Assembly (NCBI RefSeq): GCF_051200825.1
Contig: NZ_CP195158.1
Coordinates: forward strand, 1,674,001-1,738,000
Direction: 5' to 3'
Source of the DNA: Formosa sp030427735
GTDB lineage: Bacteria; Bacteroidota; Bacteroidia; Flavobacteriales; Flavobacteriaceae
DNA: 64,000 nt
In this document: positions 1 through 7,048 of the stretch, piece after piece
Layout of the letters: each line of letters opens with the position of its first letter
Numbering within the stretch: the first letter of the stretch is position 1
Translations under genes and position numbers: made by a program
Notes under the pieces: model-generated
The model's database searches: none
The model's input: only the letters and a program-made list of their open reading frames with translations
Told to the model about the DNA's origin: nothing

Positions 1-1597
1 CAATTAAGCTGTTACCACATTTAATATTATTGTTTAATGACGTTAGTTTTCTGCCTTTTTGTGCTGTTCTTAACCAAAGTGATAGTTTTGCAATTTCTAC
101 ACTTTCATCGTTGATGTCAACTCCATAAATATTATTTTCTAAAATTGCATTTTCAACTTCGCTCAAAACCATTGCGTCTCCGAAAAGTTTGGCTTGTAAT
201 TCGTCAATGTATTGATGTTCGGCTATTAGAAATTCCAATGCTTGATTTAGAAAAGCTCCACTACCACAAGCTGGGTCGCAAATAGTAATTTGTAACAACC
301 AATTTCTGTAAACTTCTAATTTTTGAGTTAAGTTTTTTAGAGTTGCTTTCTTTCTTCCTTTACGTTCTTTTTCGTATTCAGCTTCTTGTATGTCAAGTTC
401 AATTTTCTTTTCCTCACAAAGTTTACCAACAGTTTTATCTACAATGTATTTGGTAATGTATTTTGGCGTGTAAAAAACTCCATCTTTTTTTCGTTTTGTT
501 TTGCTTTGTTCAGTTGAAACTCCTTGAATTTCTGCTTGGATTTCGTCAATGTCGTTTAAAGAATGTTCAAATATATGACCAAGAATATTTACACTAACTT
601 CACTTTCAAAATCGTAATTGCTTAAATTAACTGTGTGTTTATAAAGTAAGTCGTCATTGATTTTGATGTTGTCTAAAATCTCGTCTGGTGCGAACAAACC
701 TCCATTGTAAGCAAAAATATCGTGTAGCTGTCCTTTATAACCAGAATTCATATAACCGAAATACTTTTGAAAACGGTCGTACAAAGGAAAATACTCATCG
801 TATTTATCTTTTAAATCTGTCCATTGATTTACTATAGACCTAATTGAATTAGGTGGAAGTAATAATCTGTCTTCTGCAAAGAAGATGAATAAAAAACGGT
901 CAAGTAATTTTTGCGTTTTTTTGAATAAGGTTAGTTTGTCGTAATGTGGATTTTCCTTTTGGATGCTATCAAAAACCTCATTTCTAAAAGATGCGTAGTC
1001 TTTGTAAAGTTCTTTTGTAATTTTCTCTTCTTGCGTTAAGGATTCATCCTTAATTTTTTTAGGAATGTCTTTTAAAAGATATTCAGACGAAAGGCAAAGC
1101 CAAAGGATATCAAAACGTTCTTTCGTTAATTGGAATAAATTAAATTCCTCAAAATCTACTGCGTTGTCAATGTAAAAACGCAACTTCTCAAAGTTGGAAG
1201 TAATTACATAATTACAACCAGGTTGGTTGTTTTTATATCCAAATGCTTGGGTTTCTACTTTGCTTAAATCGGTTGTGTTTGTTCCTTTCAGTTCAATTAC
1301 CGCAAGTGCTTTTTCGCCTTTTAAAATTGCTCCATCTGTCTTTTTTGAGCCTTTTATGTTTTTTAATTCCGTTGTAAGATTAAAATCAGGTGTCGGATTC
1401 TTAACGTATTCAAATACGTTTACAAAAAGGTCAATCAGAAATTCGCCTTGATATTGTTCTTCTTTGGAATTCCGAATGTTTTCTTGAATAGTCGGATTGT
1501 GGAAATGGCTTGTAAATCGTTCGTAAGCTTGATTAACTTTTTCGGACTCCAATCCTTTTAAATATTTGTTTAGAACAGAGTTCTGAAATAAGCTCAT
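1..1597 (-). CDS. Type IIG-like restriction-modification protein (N6-adenine methylase with N-terminal nuclease), 3' end outside window
   Basis: I translated this reading frame from ATG at 1595-1597 down to base 1; it stays open for 532 codons and leaves the window. The N-terminus carries a PD-(D/E)XK-type nuclease signature (DGAIL near residue 88, then AVIELKGT near 99). Further on is the SAM-binding motif I of N6-adenine methylases, DPACGSGAFL, near residue 437, followed by IYGVDIND. The NPPY catalytic motif would lie beyond the window edge. The layout matches single-chain Eco57I/type IIG or COG1002 enzymes that cut and methylate DNA, so the likely role is defence against foreign DNA. It is the last visible unit of the cassette array, and its unit begins at GTTGTAAG on the minus strand (1765-1772). 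The exact family and the integrity of the C-terminus cannot be judged here. Confidence 0.85.
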   Translation of the reverse strand, partial: MSLFQNSVLNKYLKGLESEKVNQAYERFTSHFHNPTIQENIRNSKEEQYQGEFLIDLFVNVFEYVKNPTPDFNLTTELKNIKGSKKTDGAILKGEKALAVIELKGTNTTDLSKVETQAFGYKNNQPGCNYVITSNFEKLRFYIDNAVDFEEFNLFQLTKERFDILWLCLSSEYLLKDIPKKIKDESLTQEEKITKELYKDYASFRNEVFDSIQKENPHYDKLTLFKKTQKLLDRFLFIFFAEDRLLLPPNSIRSIVNQWTDLKDKYDEYFPLYDRFQKYFGYMNSGYKGQLHDIFAYNGGLFAPDEILDNIKINDDLLYKHTVNLSNYDFESEVSVNILGHIFEHSLNDIDEIQAEIQGVSTEQSKTKRKKDGVFYTPKYITKYIVDKTVGKLCEEKKIELDIQEAEYEKERKGRKKATLKNLTQKLEVYRNWLLQITICDPACGSGAFLNQALEFLIAEHQYIDELQAKLFGDAMVLSEVENAILENNIYGVDINDESVEIAKLSLWLRTAQKGRKLTSLNNNIKCGNSLI

Positions 1598-1637
1598 AAA
1601 ATTTTAATCTTTTTTCTCAAATTTAATATTATTCCGA

Positions 1638-1720
1638 GCGTTGGCAAGAAACAGCTCTTTTATTTTTTCAGCGTTGGCTTTCGTGTTGGCAAAAAAATAA
1701 ATGTGCTGTTTGCGCGTTGG
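1638..1720. repeat. Copy A of a GCGTTGGC-bounded ~80-bp repeat
   Basis: This 83-bp segment is bounded by GCGTTGGC at both sides and contains AACAGCTCTTTT and AAATGTGCTGTTT. Related copies lie at 4649-4720 and 9440-9523. Copy A lies between the cassette boundary at 1772 and the start codon at 1597, so it could carry the promoter of the type IIG gene. The function is unknown. Confidence 0.6.
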
Positions 1721-1764
1721 CTTTTTTAGTTCAAATGTTCAATTTCAGCTCGATTTCCGCATTA

Positions 1765-1898
1765 CTTACAACGGTGTCGGCTATGAGTAGTTGTGTGGGT
1801 TAGCACGAAACTTTGCAAGTACACACCAAACTGAAAATCCGCGAGGATTTTCAGAAGTAGGCGAGAACAAGCAATTACTTATAGCCATTGTTATGCGC
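1765..1898 (-). repeat. attC-like palindromic recombination site E1
   Basis: This is a 134-bp imperfect palindrome. On the plus strand it reads CTTACAAC, GGTGTC, stem GGCTATGAGTAGTTG, an apical hairpin GAAAATCC-GCGA-GGATTTTC, complementary stem CAATTACTTATAGCC, ATT, GTTATGCGC. The two stem arms pair with only G-T wobbles. The interior is almost identical to E2. The stop codon of the Mrr-like gene (1891-1893) lies inside its right boundary box. The plan resembles an integron attC: outer R boxes ending AAC/GTT, an unpaired spacer, an inner stem and an apical loop. Confidence 0.75.
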
Positions 1899-2943
1899 TG
1901 AAATATTCTAAATATTTTTTATACCATTCAATTCTGTCAGAGCTAAATCCAATTACGAGTTCATCCATTCTGTCAGAGTTAAATTCTTCAATTTTTCTAA
2001 TCTCCATCTCATCTGATTCAAAAAATTCAAATGCAACATCTTGAAATCTTACAAAAAGGTAGTGTCCAATTTTCCATTTACTTTGCTCTTGAGATGGGTT
2101 TAAGTGCAAATCATAGTATTGAAAATCATATTCTTTCATATCTTCAGTATCTCCTTCTTCCAACCAATATATTTCATCAAAAATTCCACGACCACCTAAA
2201 TCACTGAAATCTGCTTGGTATTCTTCAAAAGTTTTTAATTCAGTATTAGCTAGATTATTTTTTAGGTATTCGAGAAGTCTATAGATTATTGTTTTGTCAA
2301 AGTCTCCATAGTAATCATTTCTGCTTTCAAATAGCTCATATTGTTCGTAAAAGTTAATCGCTAAAAAGCCAATTTCGTCAAATGTTAGTCTCTCAAAATT
2401 TATGTTTTCTATGATTTCTTTTAGAAATTCAAAGCTTGGTTTGATATTGAATTTGGTCTTATAATTCTGAATTTCCTTAAATAGAAGTAGATATCTATCA
2501 ATTGAAAAATAAGTTTCTACCAAATCCGAGAACTTTACGATTCTGTTTTTGAGTTCTTCTCCTTCAATGACTATTATTTCGTATGGTTTTTGCACAGAAA
2601 TTTTATCAATCCAAGTTCTAGCATTATTAGTGAGATAAGAGCTTATGAATACAACTAAAAAGTCAGGAAGCTCCGCATCAGCCCAAGCAATTTTTGAAGT
2701 TAAATCATCAGGTGGAACACCTCCAGAAGTATAATGTTTGCATTCAAAGAACCATTTAGTTTCAATTGGTTTTATTTGATTACTAAATACTTTTATTCCT
2801 TCTATATCTCTTCCGTTGTCTGCTCCTCCTTCTCGCCAAATAAGATTAGAATAATTGTATCTTATTAGCAAGTCATAACATAAATTCTCAAAACTTTTTG
2901 GGGATATTTCTTCAAATTTTATGTCAGCTGTTGTATGATTCAT
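1891..2943 (-). CDS. Mrr-like PD-(D/E)XK restriction endonuclease
   Basis: This is a 350-residue protein. The first ~150 residues match the Mrr-type restriction endonuclease fold: FENLCYDLL near residue 18, GGADNGRDIEG near 40 (catalytic Asp in GRD), FECKHY near 64 (catalytic E-x-K), then a helix rich in acidic residues and FLVVFISSY. The remaining 200 residues are acidic and aromatic-rich and I do not recognise them; they may be a regulatory or target-sensing domain. The family cuts DNA, often modified DNA. The gene is alone in its cassette: its ATG is about 20 nt inside the unit start at 2970, and its TAA stop is created by the end box GCGCATAAC. No partner methylase lies in the same unit, which fits a modification-dependent nuclease. 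The substrate is not known. Confidence 0.75.
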   Translation of the reverse strand: MNHTTADIKFEEISPKSFENLCYDLLIRYNYSNLIWREGGADNGRDIEGIKVFSNQIKPIETKWFFECKHYTSGGVPPDDLTSKIAWADAELPDFLVVFISSYLTNNARTWIDKISVQKPYEIIVIEGEELKNRIVKFSDLVETYFSIDRYLLLFKEIQNYKTKFNIKPSFEFLKEIIENINFERLTFDEIGFLAINFYEQYELFESRNDYYGDFDKTIIYRLLEYLKNNLANTELKTFEEYQADFSDLGGRGIFDEIYWLEEGDTEDMKEYDFQYYDLHLNPSQEQSKWKIGHYLFVRFQDVAFEFFESDEMEIRKIEEFNSDRMDELVIGFSSDRIEWYKKYLEYFSA

Positions 2944-2961
2944 TTAGTTTGTTCTCTTTTT

Positions 2962-3097
2962 GCGCATAACGGTCTCGGCTATGAGTAGTTGCGTGGGTTA
3001 GCACTAAACTTTGCAAGTTCACACCAAGCTGAAAATCCGCGAGGATTTTCAGAAGTAGACGAGAAGAAGCAATTACTTATAGCCATTGTTGTGCAAC
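2962..3097 (-). repeat. attC-like palindromic recombination site E2
   Basis: This 136-bp element reads GCGCATAAC, GGTCTC, GGCTATGAGTAGTTGC, the same GAAAATCC-GCGA-GGATTTTC hairpin, GCAATTACTTATAGCC, ATT, GTTGTGCAAC on the plus strand. It is a near copy of E1 with different outer boxes. The left box (GCGCATAAC) is the reverse complement of the start of the unit on its low-coordinate side, and the right box belongs to the unit on its high-coordinate side. Confidence 0.75.
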
Positions 3098-3104
3098 GTT
3101 TTTT

Positions 3105-3752
3105 TTATTCAGTTTTTTCTAATTGTTTATGTGAACCATCACAATTTGGTTTACGCTTTGAAAGTCCGCAAACACAATCGTTCAATCCATAACCGTCCAT
3201 AATTCGCTCCATATTTTGTTCAATTCGAGATGTTTTGGTTTTCGATTGTTTTGGTTTGTCAAAGTGCAACAAATAACCTCGTTGTCTTCCTGCCGTAAGA
3301 TTCTTAAATGCTTTTTTAAAGTCAGGATTTTCCTCAAATTTTTGTTCTAACTCTTTCGGTGTATTGAAGTCAGATGTTTTTTTCTTTTCAATTTTCTTTC
3401 CCGACTTTTCAATTTCGACAGCTTCTTCTATATATTCCTTAATTGTCGGTTTCAGTTCCTCAATTTCTGGTAAGTCTGTAAATCGAATTTGTCTTGCCGA
3501 TTGGACATTTTCAGTTTGTTGGACTAAAATATTTTCAGGGTCTTTGAGCAAAACTCCTTTATGGAACAAAATCGCAAAATAGTCTTTGAATTCGTGGATT
3601 AGCACAATGTTTTTTCCATTGTCAGTATAGCAAGGATGCATCCATTTAAATTCTTCTTTTAATCCGCATTCCAATATGATTTCACGAAGTTTGGTCAATT
3701 CAGTTTTCCATTTTTTAACTCCGTTCAGATATTTGTTAACTTCTTCGTTCAT
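3105..3752 (-). CDS. YdeI/OmdA-type protein with N-terminal DUF1801 domain and C-terminal Cys-rich CDGSH-like tail
   Basis: I place the start at ATG 3752 (MNEEVNKYL), which fits the usual N-terminus of the family; a GTG at 3780-3782 lies inside the cassette boundary and would add ten residues. The first ~110 residues look like DUF1801 (EEFKWMHPCYT, LIHEFKDYFAILFHKG). Next is a Lys/Glu-rich linker, then the YdeI-type module (LEQKFEENPDFKKAFKNLTAGRQ...YLLHF). The tail reads DCVCGLSKRKPNCDGSHK, a compact three-Cys/His cluster that often closes these proteins and may bind metal. The family is called YdeI/OmpD-associated, with reported links to bacteriocin or peptide tolerance, but its biochemistry is unclear. 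It is the only gene of its cassette. Confidence 0.75.
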   Translation of the reverse strand: MNEEVNKYLNGVKKWKTELTKLREIILECGLKEEFKWMHPCYTDNGKNIVLIHEFKDYFAILFHKGVLLKDPENILVQQTENVQSARQIRFTDLPEIEELKPTIKEYIEEAVEIEKSGKKIEKKKTSDFNTPKELEQKFEENPDFKKAFKNLTAGRQRGYLLHFDKPKQSKTKTSRIEQNMERIMDGYGLNDCVCGLSKRKPNCDGSHKQLEKTE

Positions 3753-3775
3753 TGGTTTTGCGGTTGCTATTAAAT

Positions 3776-3913
3776 GTTGCACAACGGTTAGTATAACCGT
3801 CAGTTACGGGTAAATTAGCGATTATTTTCGGATTAAACACTAGCCTTAGCAATTCCGAGTGGATTCGGACGTAGTCGAATCCGCCGTAATTGCGGTTATA
3901 CATTGTTACAAGC
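3776..3913 (-). repeat. attC-like palindromic recombination site E3
   Basis: This 138-bp element reads GTTGCACAAC, GGTTA, stem GTATAACCGTCAGTTACGG, apical hairpin GGATTCG-N8-CGAATCC, stem CCGTAATTGCGGTTATAC, ATT, GTTACAAGC. The primary sequence differs almost everywhere from E1 and E2, yet the pairing and the AAC-GGT...ATT-GTT ends are kept. That is the compensatory variation expected of a structure-recognised site. Confidence 0.75.
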
Positions 3914-3918
3914 AGTTT

Positions 3919-4479
3919 TTATTTCCATTCTTTATTCAAAATACTATAGACATAAGTTCCTTCACTTTCCCCATATGATTGGATATTGTAATTCCGAAGT
4001 AATCCTTCCCTAACAGCTCCAAGTTTCTTTATTGCTTTTTGAGATTTGATATTCTTTATGTCAATTTTGAATTCAACTCTTCTTAACATTAATTCATTAA
4101 AACAGTAATCCAAAAGCAGTTTCTTGCAGATGGCATTAATTCCAGTTCCTTGAAATTTTTCCGCAATCCAAGTCCATCCAATTTCTAATCTTTTATGGTA
4201 GAAATCAATATTTCCAAACATTGTAACTCCAACTGGTTTTTGATTTTCCTTTTCTATAATCATAAATGGATATAGAGTCTTTTTTTCTTTTGCAGAAAAA
4301 CAATAATTAAAATATTCCATTAAATTGTTTCTGTTTTTAACTCTAGCACCAAATTCCCCAAGTTCTTTTGAATAACTTATGCGTTCAATGTCATTAATAT
4401 CCGATTCTTTCAACGGTCGGATTAAAATCAATTCATTTTGAAGAATTAATTCGGTTGAGAAAAATTTTTCGTTGTTCAT
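3919..4479 (-). CDS. GNAT family N-acetyltransferase (RimJ/RimL type)
   Basis: I start at ATG 4479 (MNNEKFFSTELI); the reading frame could extend one codon to a TTG that touches the cassette boundary. The 186-residue protein has the RimJ/RimL-like pattern: LILIRPLKESDINDIERI at the N-terminus, EIGWTWIAEKFQGTGINAICKKLLLDYCF (acetyl-CoA loop region, about residues 96-124), then VEFKIDIKNIKSQKAIKKLGAVREGLLR. The canonical R/Q-x-x-G-x-G/A loop is represented by FQGTGI. Such enzymes acetylate amino groups of proteins, antibiotics or small molecules; the substrate here cannot be told. Acetyltransferases are typical single-gene integron cargo. The leader between the cassette edge (4494) and the ATG is only 15 nt. 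Confidence 0.85.
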   Translation of the reverse strand: MNNEKFFSTELILQNELILIRPLKESDINDIERISYSKELGEFGARVKNRNNLMEYFNYCFSAKEKKTLYPFMIIEKENQKPVGVTMFGNIDFYHKRLEIGWTWIAEKFQGTGINAICKKLLLDYCFNELMLRRVEFKIDIKNIKSQKAIKKLGAVREGLLRNYNIQSYGESEGTYVYSILNKEWK

Positions 4480-4485
4480 CAAATT

Positions 4486-4623
4486 GCTTGTAACGGTCTA
4501 GTGTATGAGGAGTAGCGGATTTCTACTCACTAACTTTTCAGTTTAGCACTGACCTTTGTTTTATATTTTAACTTTCGTTTTATCATTTAAACCGCTATTA
4601 CTTATACACATTGTTGTGTTTTC
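4486..4623 (-). repeat. attC-like palindromic recombination site E4
   Basis: This 138-bp element reads GCTTGTAAC, GGTCTA, stem GTGTATGAGGAGTAGCGG, a less structured AT-rich interior, stem CCGCTATTACTTATACAC, ATT, GTTGTGTTTTC. The stem arms pair with G-T wobbles at the same relative positions as in E1. The interior lacks the GAAAATCC hairpin. Confidence 0.7.
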
Positions 4624-4648
4624 GTACTTTATTTTCCGTTCTGTTTGT

Positions 4649-4720
4649 AGCGTTGGCAAAGACATACTCTTTTGCAATTTTTGGCTTGTGTTCTGGCTGT
4701 AGCGAATTGCAAATGTGTAT
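4649..4720. repeat. Copy B of the GCGTTGGC-type repeat, partly degraded
   Basis: The sequence starts AGCGTTGGCAAAGACATACTC and ends near GCAAATGTGTATGG. It keeps the spacing of the repeats at 1638-1720 and 9440-9523 but has lost the second GCGTTGGC. It lies downstream of the hsdM-S stop codon, so the 5-kb R-M cassette carries one copy near each end. Confidence 0.5.
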
Positions 4721-4724
4721 GGCT

Positions 4725-7046
4725 TTAAGCATTGGCATTTTCCATTAAATTATTCACTTTTTCTGAATCGATTGCTTCAAGCAAAACATTTGTCGATAGA
4801 ATATTTATATTTCCATTACGCAATTCGTTCAATGATTTCATTTCCTCCAAAATATCAATCAACTGTTTTACATTATCAACTACTCTATTTTGAATATCAG
4901 TTGGTGGCAAAGGAACAATCATTGTTGAAAGAGAACCTGAATTAAAAGTTTGCCCCATTAATACCTTCTTTGAAACCGAGAGTTGTGTAATATATGGAAG
5001 AAGATAAAATAAGTAATCTTTATTAACACCTTTAAATGGGAATATTGATATAATTGCTTCGTTATGAAACAATGGAATCTTATTAATTGAAACTTTACCA
5101 ACGGTCAACTTAAAACTCATTAATAATGTATCAACAGGCACTATCTTTTGGGTTTTAAAAACTTCATCAACAGCTTTTTGCGTTATTTTCTTTTTAGTTT
5201 TTGTTATATAACCGTAGTTGGTCATATCAGATATACTTAACCAATTATATAGTCCTTCAGACCAGTAATTTAGCTGTTTAGAGGCAGGCGTTTTACCTAA
5301 ATCAAAATCTACAATTTCAGCAAAACGACACCAAGTCCAATTTTCAGGAAGTTGAAATGGAATTTCATCAGGTGAAATTTTAGATAATGAATTGTATTTT
5401 TTTGCTTGTTTTTTATCCATTTTAGACAGTCTATATTCTCTAATATTCTCTAAAAGGTCTTTTGCAGAATATTCGGAAATATTTTCGGTCAATTTTCCTT
5501 TACAAGCTTGCTCAAGAATTACTTGTTCTAAACTATTTAAAAATTCTTTGTTAAAGAAAACCGTTTTATGATTTGCAAGTAGGTAATCTAATCTTAAGTT
5601 CTTTGCGGTTGAAATTTTATTTAAAATTTTGTTCAGTAACTCATTTAAATTAAAGTTCAGCCTTTCATATTTATCAAGCTCTTTTTTTGTGTCAATTATT
5701 TTTTTTGCTTCTTCAAATGGATTTGGAACATTTAAGTCATAATTAATTAGTTCATCAATTGAGACTTTCCAAGAAACTTCATTTTCTTCTCTGTTATTCC
5801 ACCATTTAATTAATGGTTCAAATTCTTCATACTGAATTGATTTTGTTTTGGAATAACTTTTCTGCCCCTTTGGTAATTTATGCTCGTAATACCAAATCTC
5901 TTTTGTTGGACTTCCTTTTTCAAAGAATAAAAGGTTTGTATCTACTGTAGCTGGGAAAAAAGTGCTTTTAGGTAATTTAATAATTGTATGAAGGTTCGTG
6001 TCTTTTAAAAGTTTTTCCCTAATTCGTGCTTTAATACCATCACCAGTAATTGAACCATCAGGTAGAACAATCGCACATCTTCCTTTTTCTTTAAGTAATT
6101 TTAAAATTAGTATTAAAAATAAGTCAGCTGATTCCTTTGTTCTGTAATTAAGAGGAAAGTTTGATTCAACACCTTCTGCTATACTTGCTCCAAATGGTGG
6201 ATTTGCTAAAATAACATCTACTTGGTCTTTTCTACTTATGTTATTGTATTCAGTTTTTAGACTATCCATATAATGATAGTCTGGAACGTCCATTTCGTGA
6301 AGAATTAAATTAGTTAATCCTAACACGTAAGGAACAGGTTTGTATTCCCATCCAGTTATGCTTTTTTGTAAAATATGCTCGTCATCAACTGTATTAACAT
6401 ATTTCCCCCTTACATAATCTATCGCAGCTGTTAAGAATCCACCAGTTCCAGCAGCTGGGTCAAGTACTTTTTCGCCTAATTTTGGGTCTGTCATTTGGGT
6501 CATTAATTGCGTAACAGCCCTTGGTGTATAAAATTCACCTTTATTACCAGCGTCTCTTAATTCAATTAAAATGTTTTCGTAGATTGTACCAAAAATATGC
6601 TTGTCTTCTGAATTATTAAAGTCAATTTCATTTAATTTGTTAATGACTTTACGCATTCCATAACCACTTTTCATATAGTTATTTGAGCCTTCGAAAACCT
6701 CTCTTACAATAGAAGCACGTTTATTGTTTGTGGTATTTTTTAAGTTTCTTAAAGTCTCAAATAATCCTTCATTTCCTTTTTCGTAACTGTCGATAAATTT
6801 TAATAATTCATCACCTGTAATACCTTCAGGATTACTTGCCCAATTTCTCCATTGAAATTTCACTGGAATTACTGATTCGTAATCGTCCTTTATTATTTCA
6901 AACTCTTGGTCTTTATCGTCAATAATTTTTAAAAAGAGCATCCAACCTAATTGCTCCAGGCGTTGTGCATCACCACTTATTCCTCCGCCACTTTCATTAC
7001 GCATTATATTTCTAATGCTATTTATTACAGCTCCTACATTTGCCAT
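4725..7046 (-). CDS. hsdM: Type I restriction-modification methylase HsdM fused to a single-TRD HsdS
   Basis: This is a 773-residue protein. The N-terminal helical HsdM_N region (ISGDAQRLEQLGWMLFLKI) is followed by the N6-adenine methylase with motif I LDPAAGTGGFL near residue 194 and catalytic NPPFG near residue 282. From about residue 500 it becomes a specificity module: CKGKLTE, LPENWTWCRFAEI near 565, GLYNWLSISDM, PPTDIQNRVVDNV and a conserved C-terminal helix. Only one target-recognition domain is present, whereas a normal HsdS has two, so a functional complex would probably have two copies of this chain. It methylates adenine in its site and directs HsdR. The ATG is 2 bp after the hsdR stop, so the two genes are co-transcribed. 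Confidence 0.9.
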   Translation of the reverse strand: MANVGAVINSIRNIMRNESGGGISGDAQRLEQLGWMLFLKIIDDKDQEFEIIKDDYESVIPVKFQWRNWASNPEGITGDELLKFIDSYEKGNEGLFETLRNLKNTTNNKRASIVREVFEGSNNYMKSGYGMRKVINKLNEIDFNNSEDKHIFGTIYENILIELRDAGNKGEFYTPRAVTQLMTQMTDPKLGEKVLDPAAGTGGFLTAAIDYVRGKYVNTVDDEHILQKSITGWEYKPVPYVLGLTNLILHEMDVPDYHYMDSLKTEYNNISRKDQVDVILANPPFGASIAEGVESNFPLNYRTKESADLFLILILKLLKEKGRCAIVLPDGSITGDGIKARIREKLLKDTNLHTIIKLPKSTFFPATVDTNLLFFEKGSPTKEIWYYEHKLPKGQKSYSKTKSIQYEEFEPLIKWWNNREENEVSWKVSIDELINYDLNVPNPFEEAKKIIDTKKELDKYERLNFNLNELLNKILNKISTAKNLRLDYLLANHKTVFFNKEFLNSLEQVILEQACKGKLTENISEYSAKDLLENIREYRLSKMDKKQAKKYNSLSKISPDEIPFQLPENWTWCRFAEIVDFDLGKTPASKQLNYWSEGLYNWLSISDMTNYGYITKTKKKITQKAVDEVFKTQKIVPVDTLLMSFKLTVGKVSINKIPLFHNEAIISIFPFKGVNKDYLFYLLPYITQLSVSKKVLMGQTFNSGSLSTMIVPLPPTDIQNRVVDNVKQLIDILEEMKSLNELRNGNINILSTNVLLEAIDSEKVNNLMENANA

Positions 7047-7048
7047 TT

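Noticed and set aside
1227..1451. Plus-strand reading frame of 74 codons
   Set aside because: It lies inside the type IIG gene on the opposite strand, has no recognisable domain and no upstream signal.
1765..1898. Transposon terminal repeats or MITE
   Set aside because: No target-site duplication is evident, the box sequences match across genes and not across elements, and no transposase is nearby; the integron-like reading fits better.
2989..3192. Plus-strand frame of 67 codons over attC-like site E2
   Set aside because: It runs through the palindrome and into the YdeI-type gene; its amino acids derive from the repeat and no homologous layout is kept in E1 or E5.
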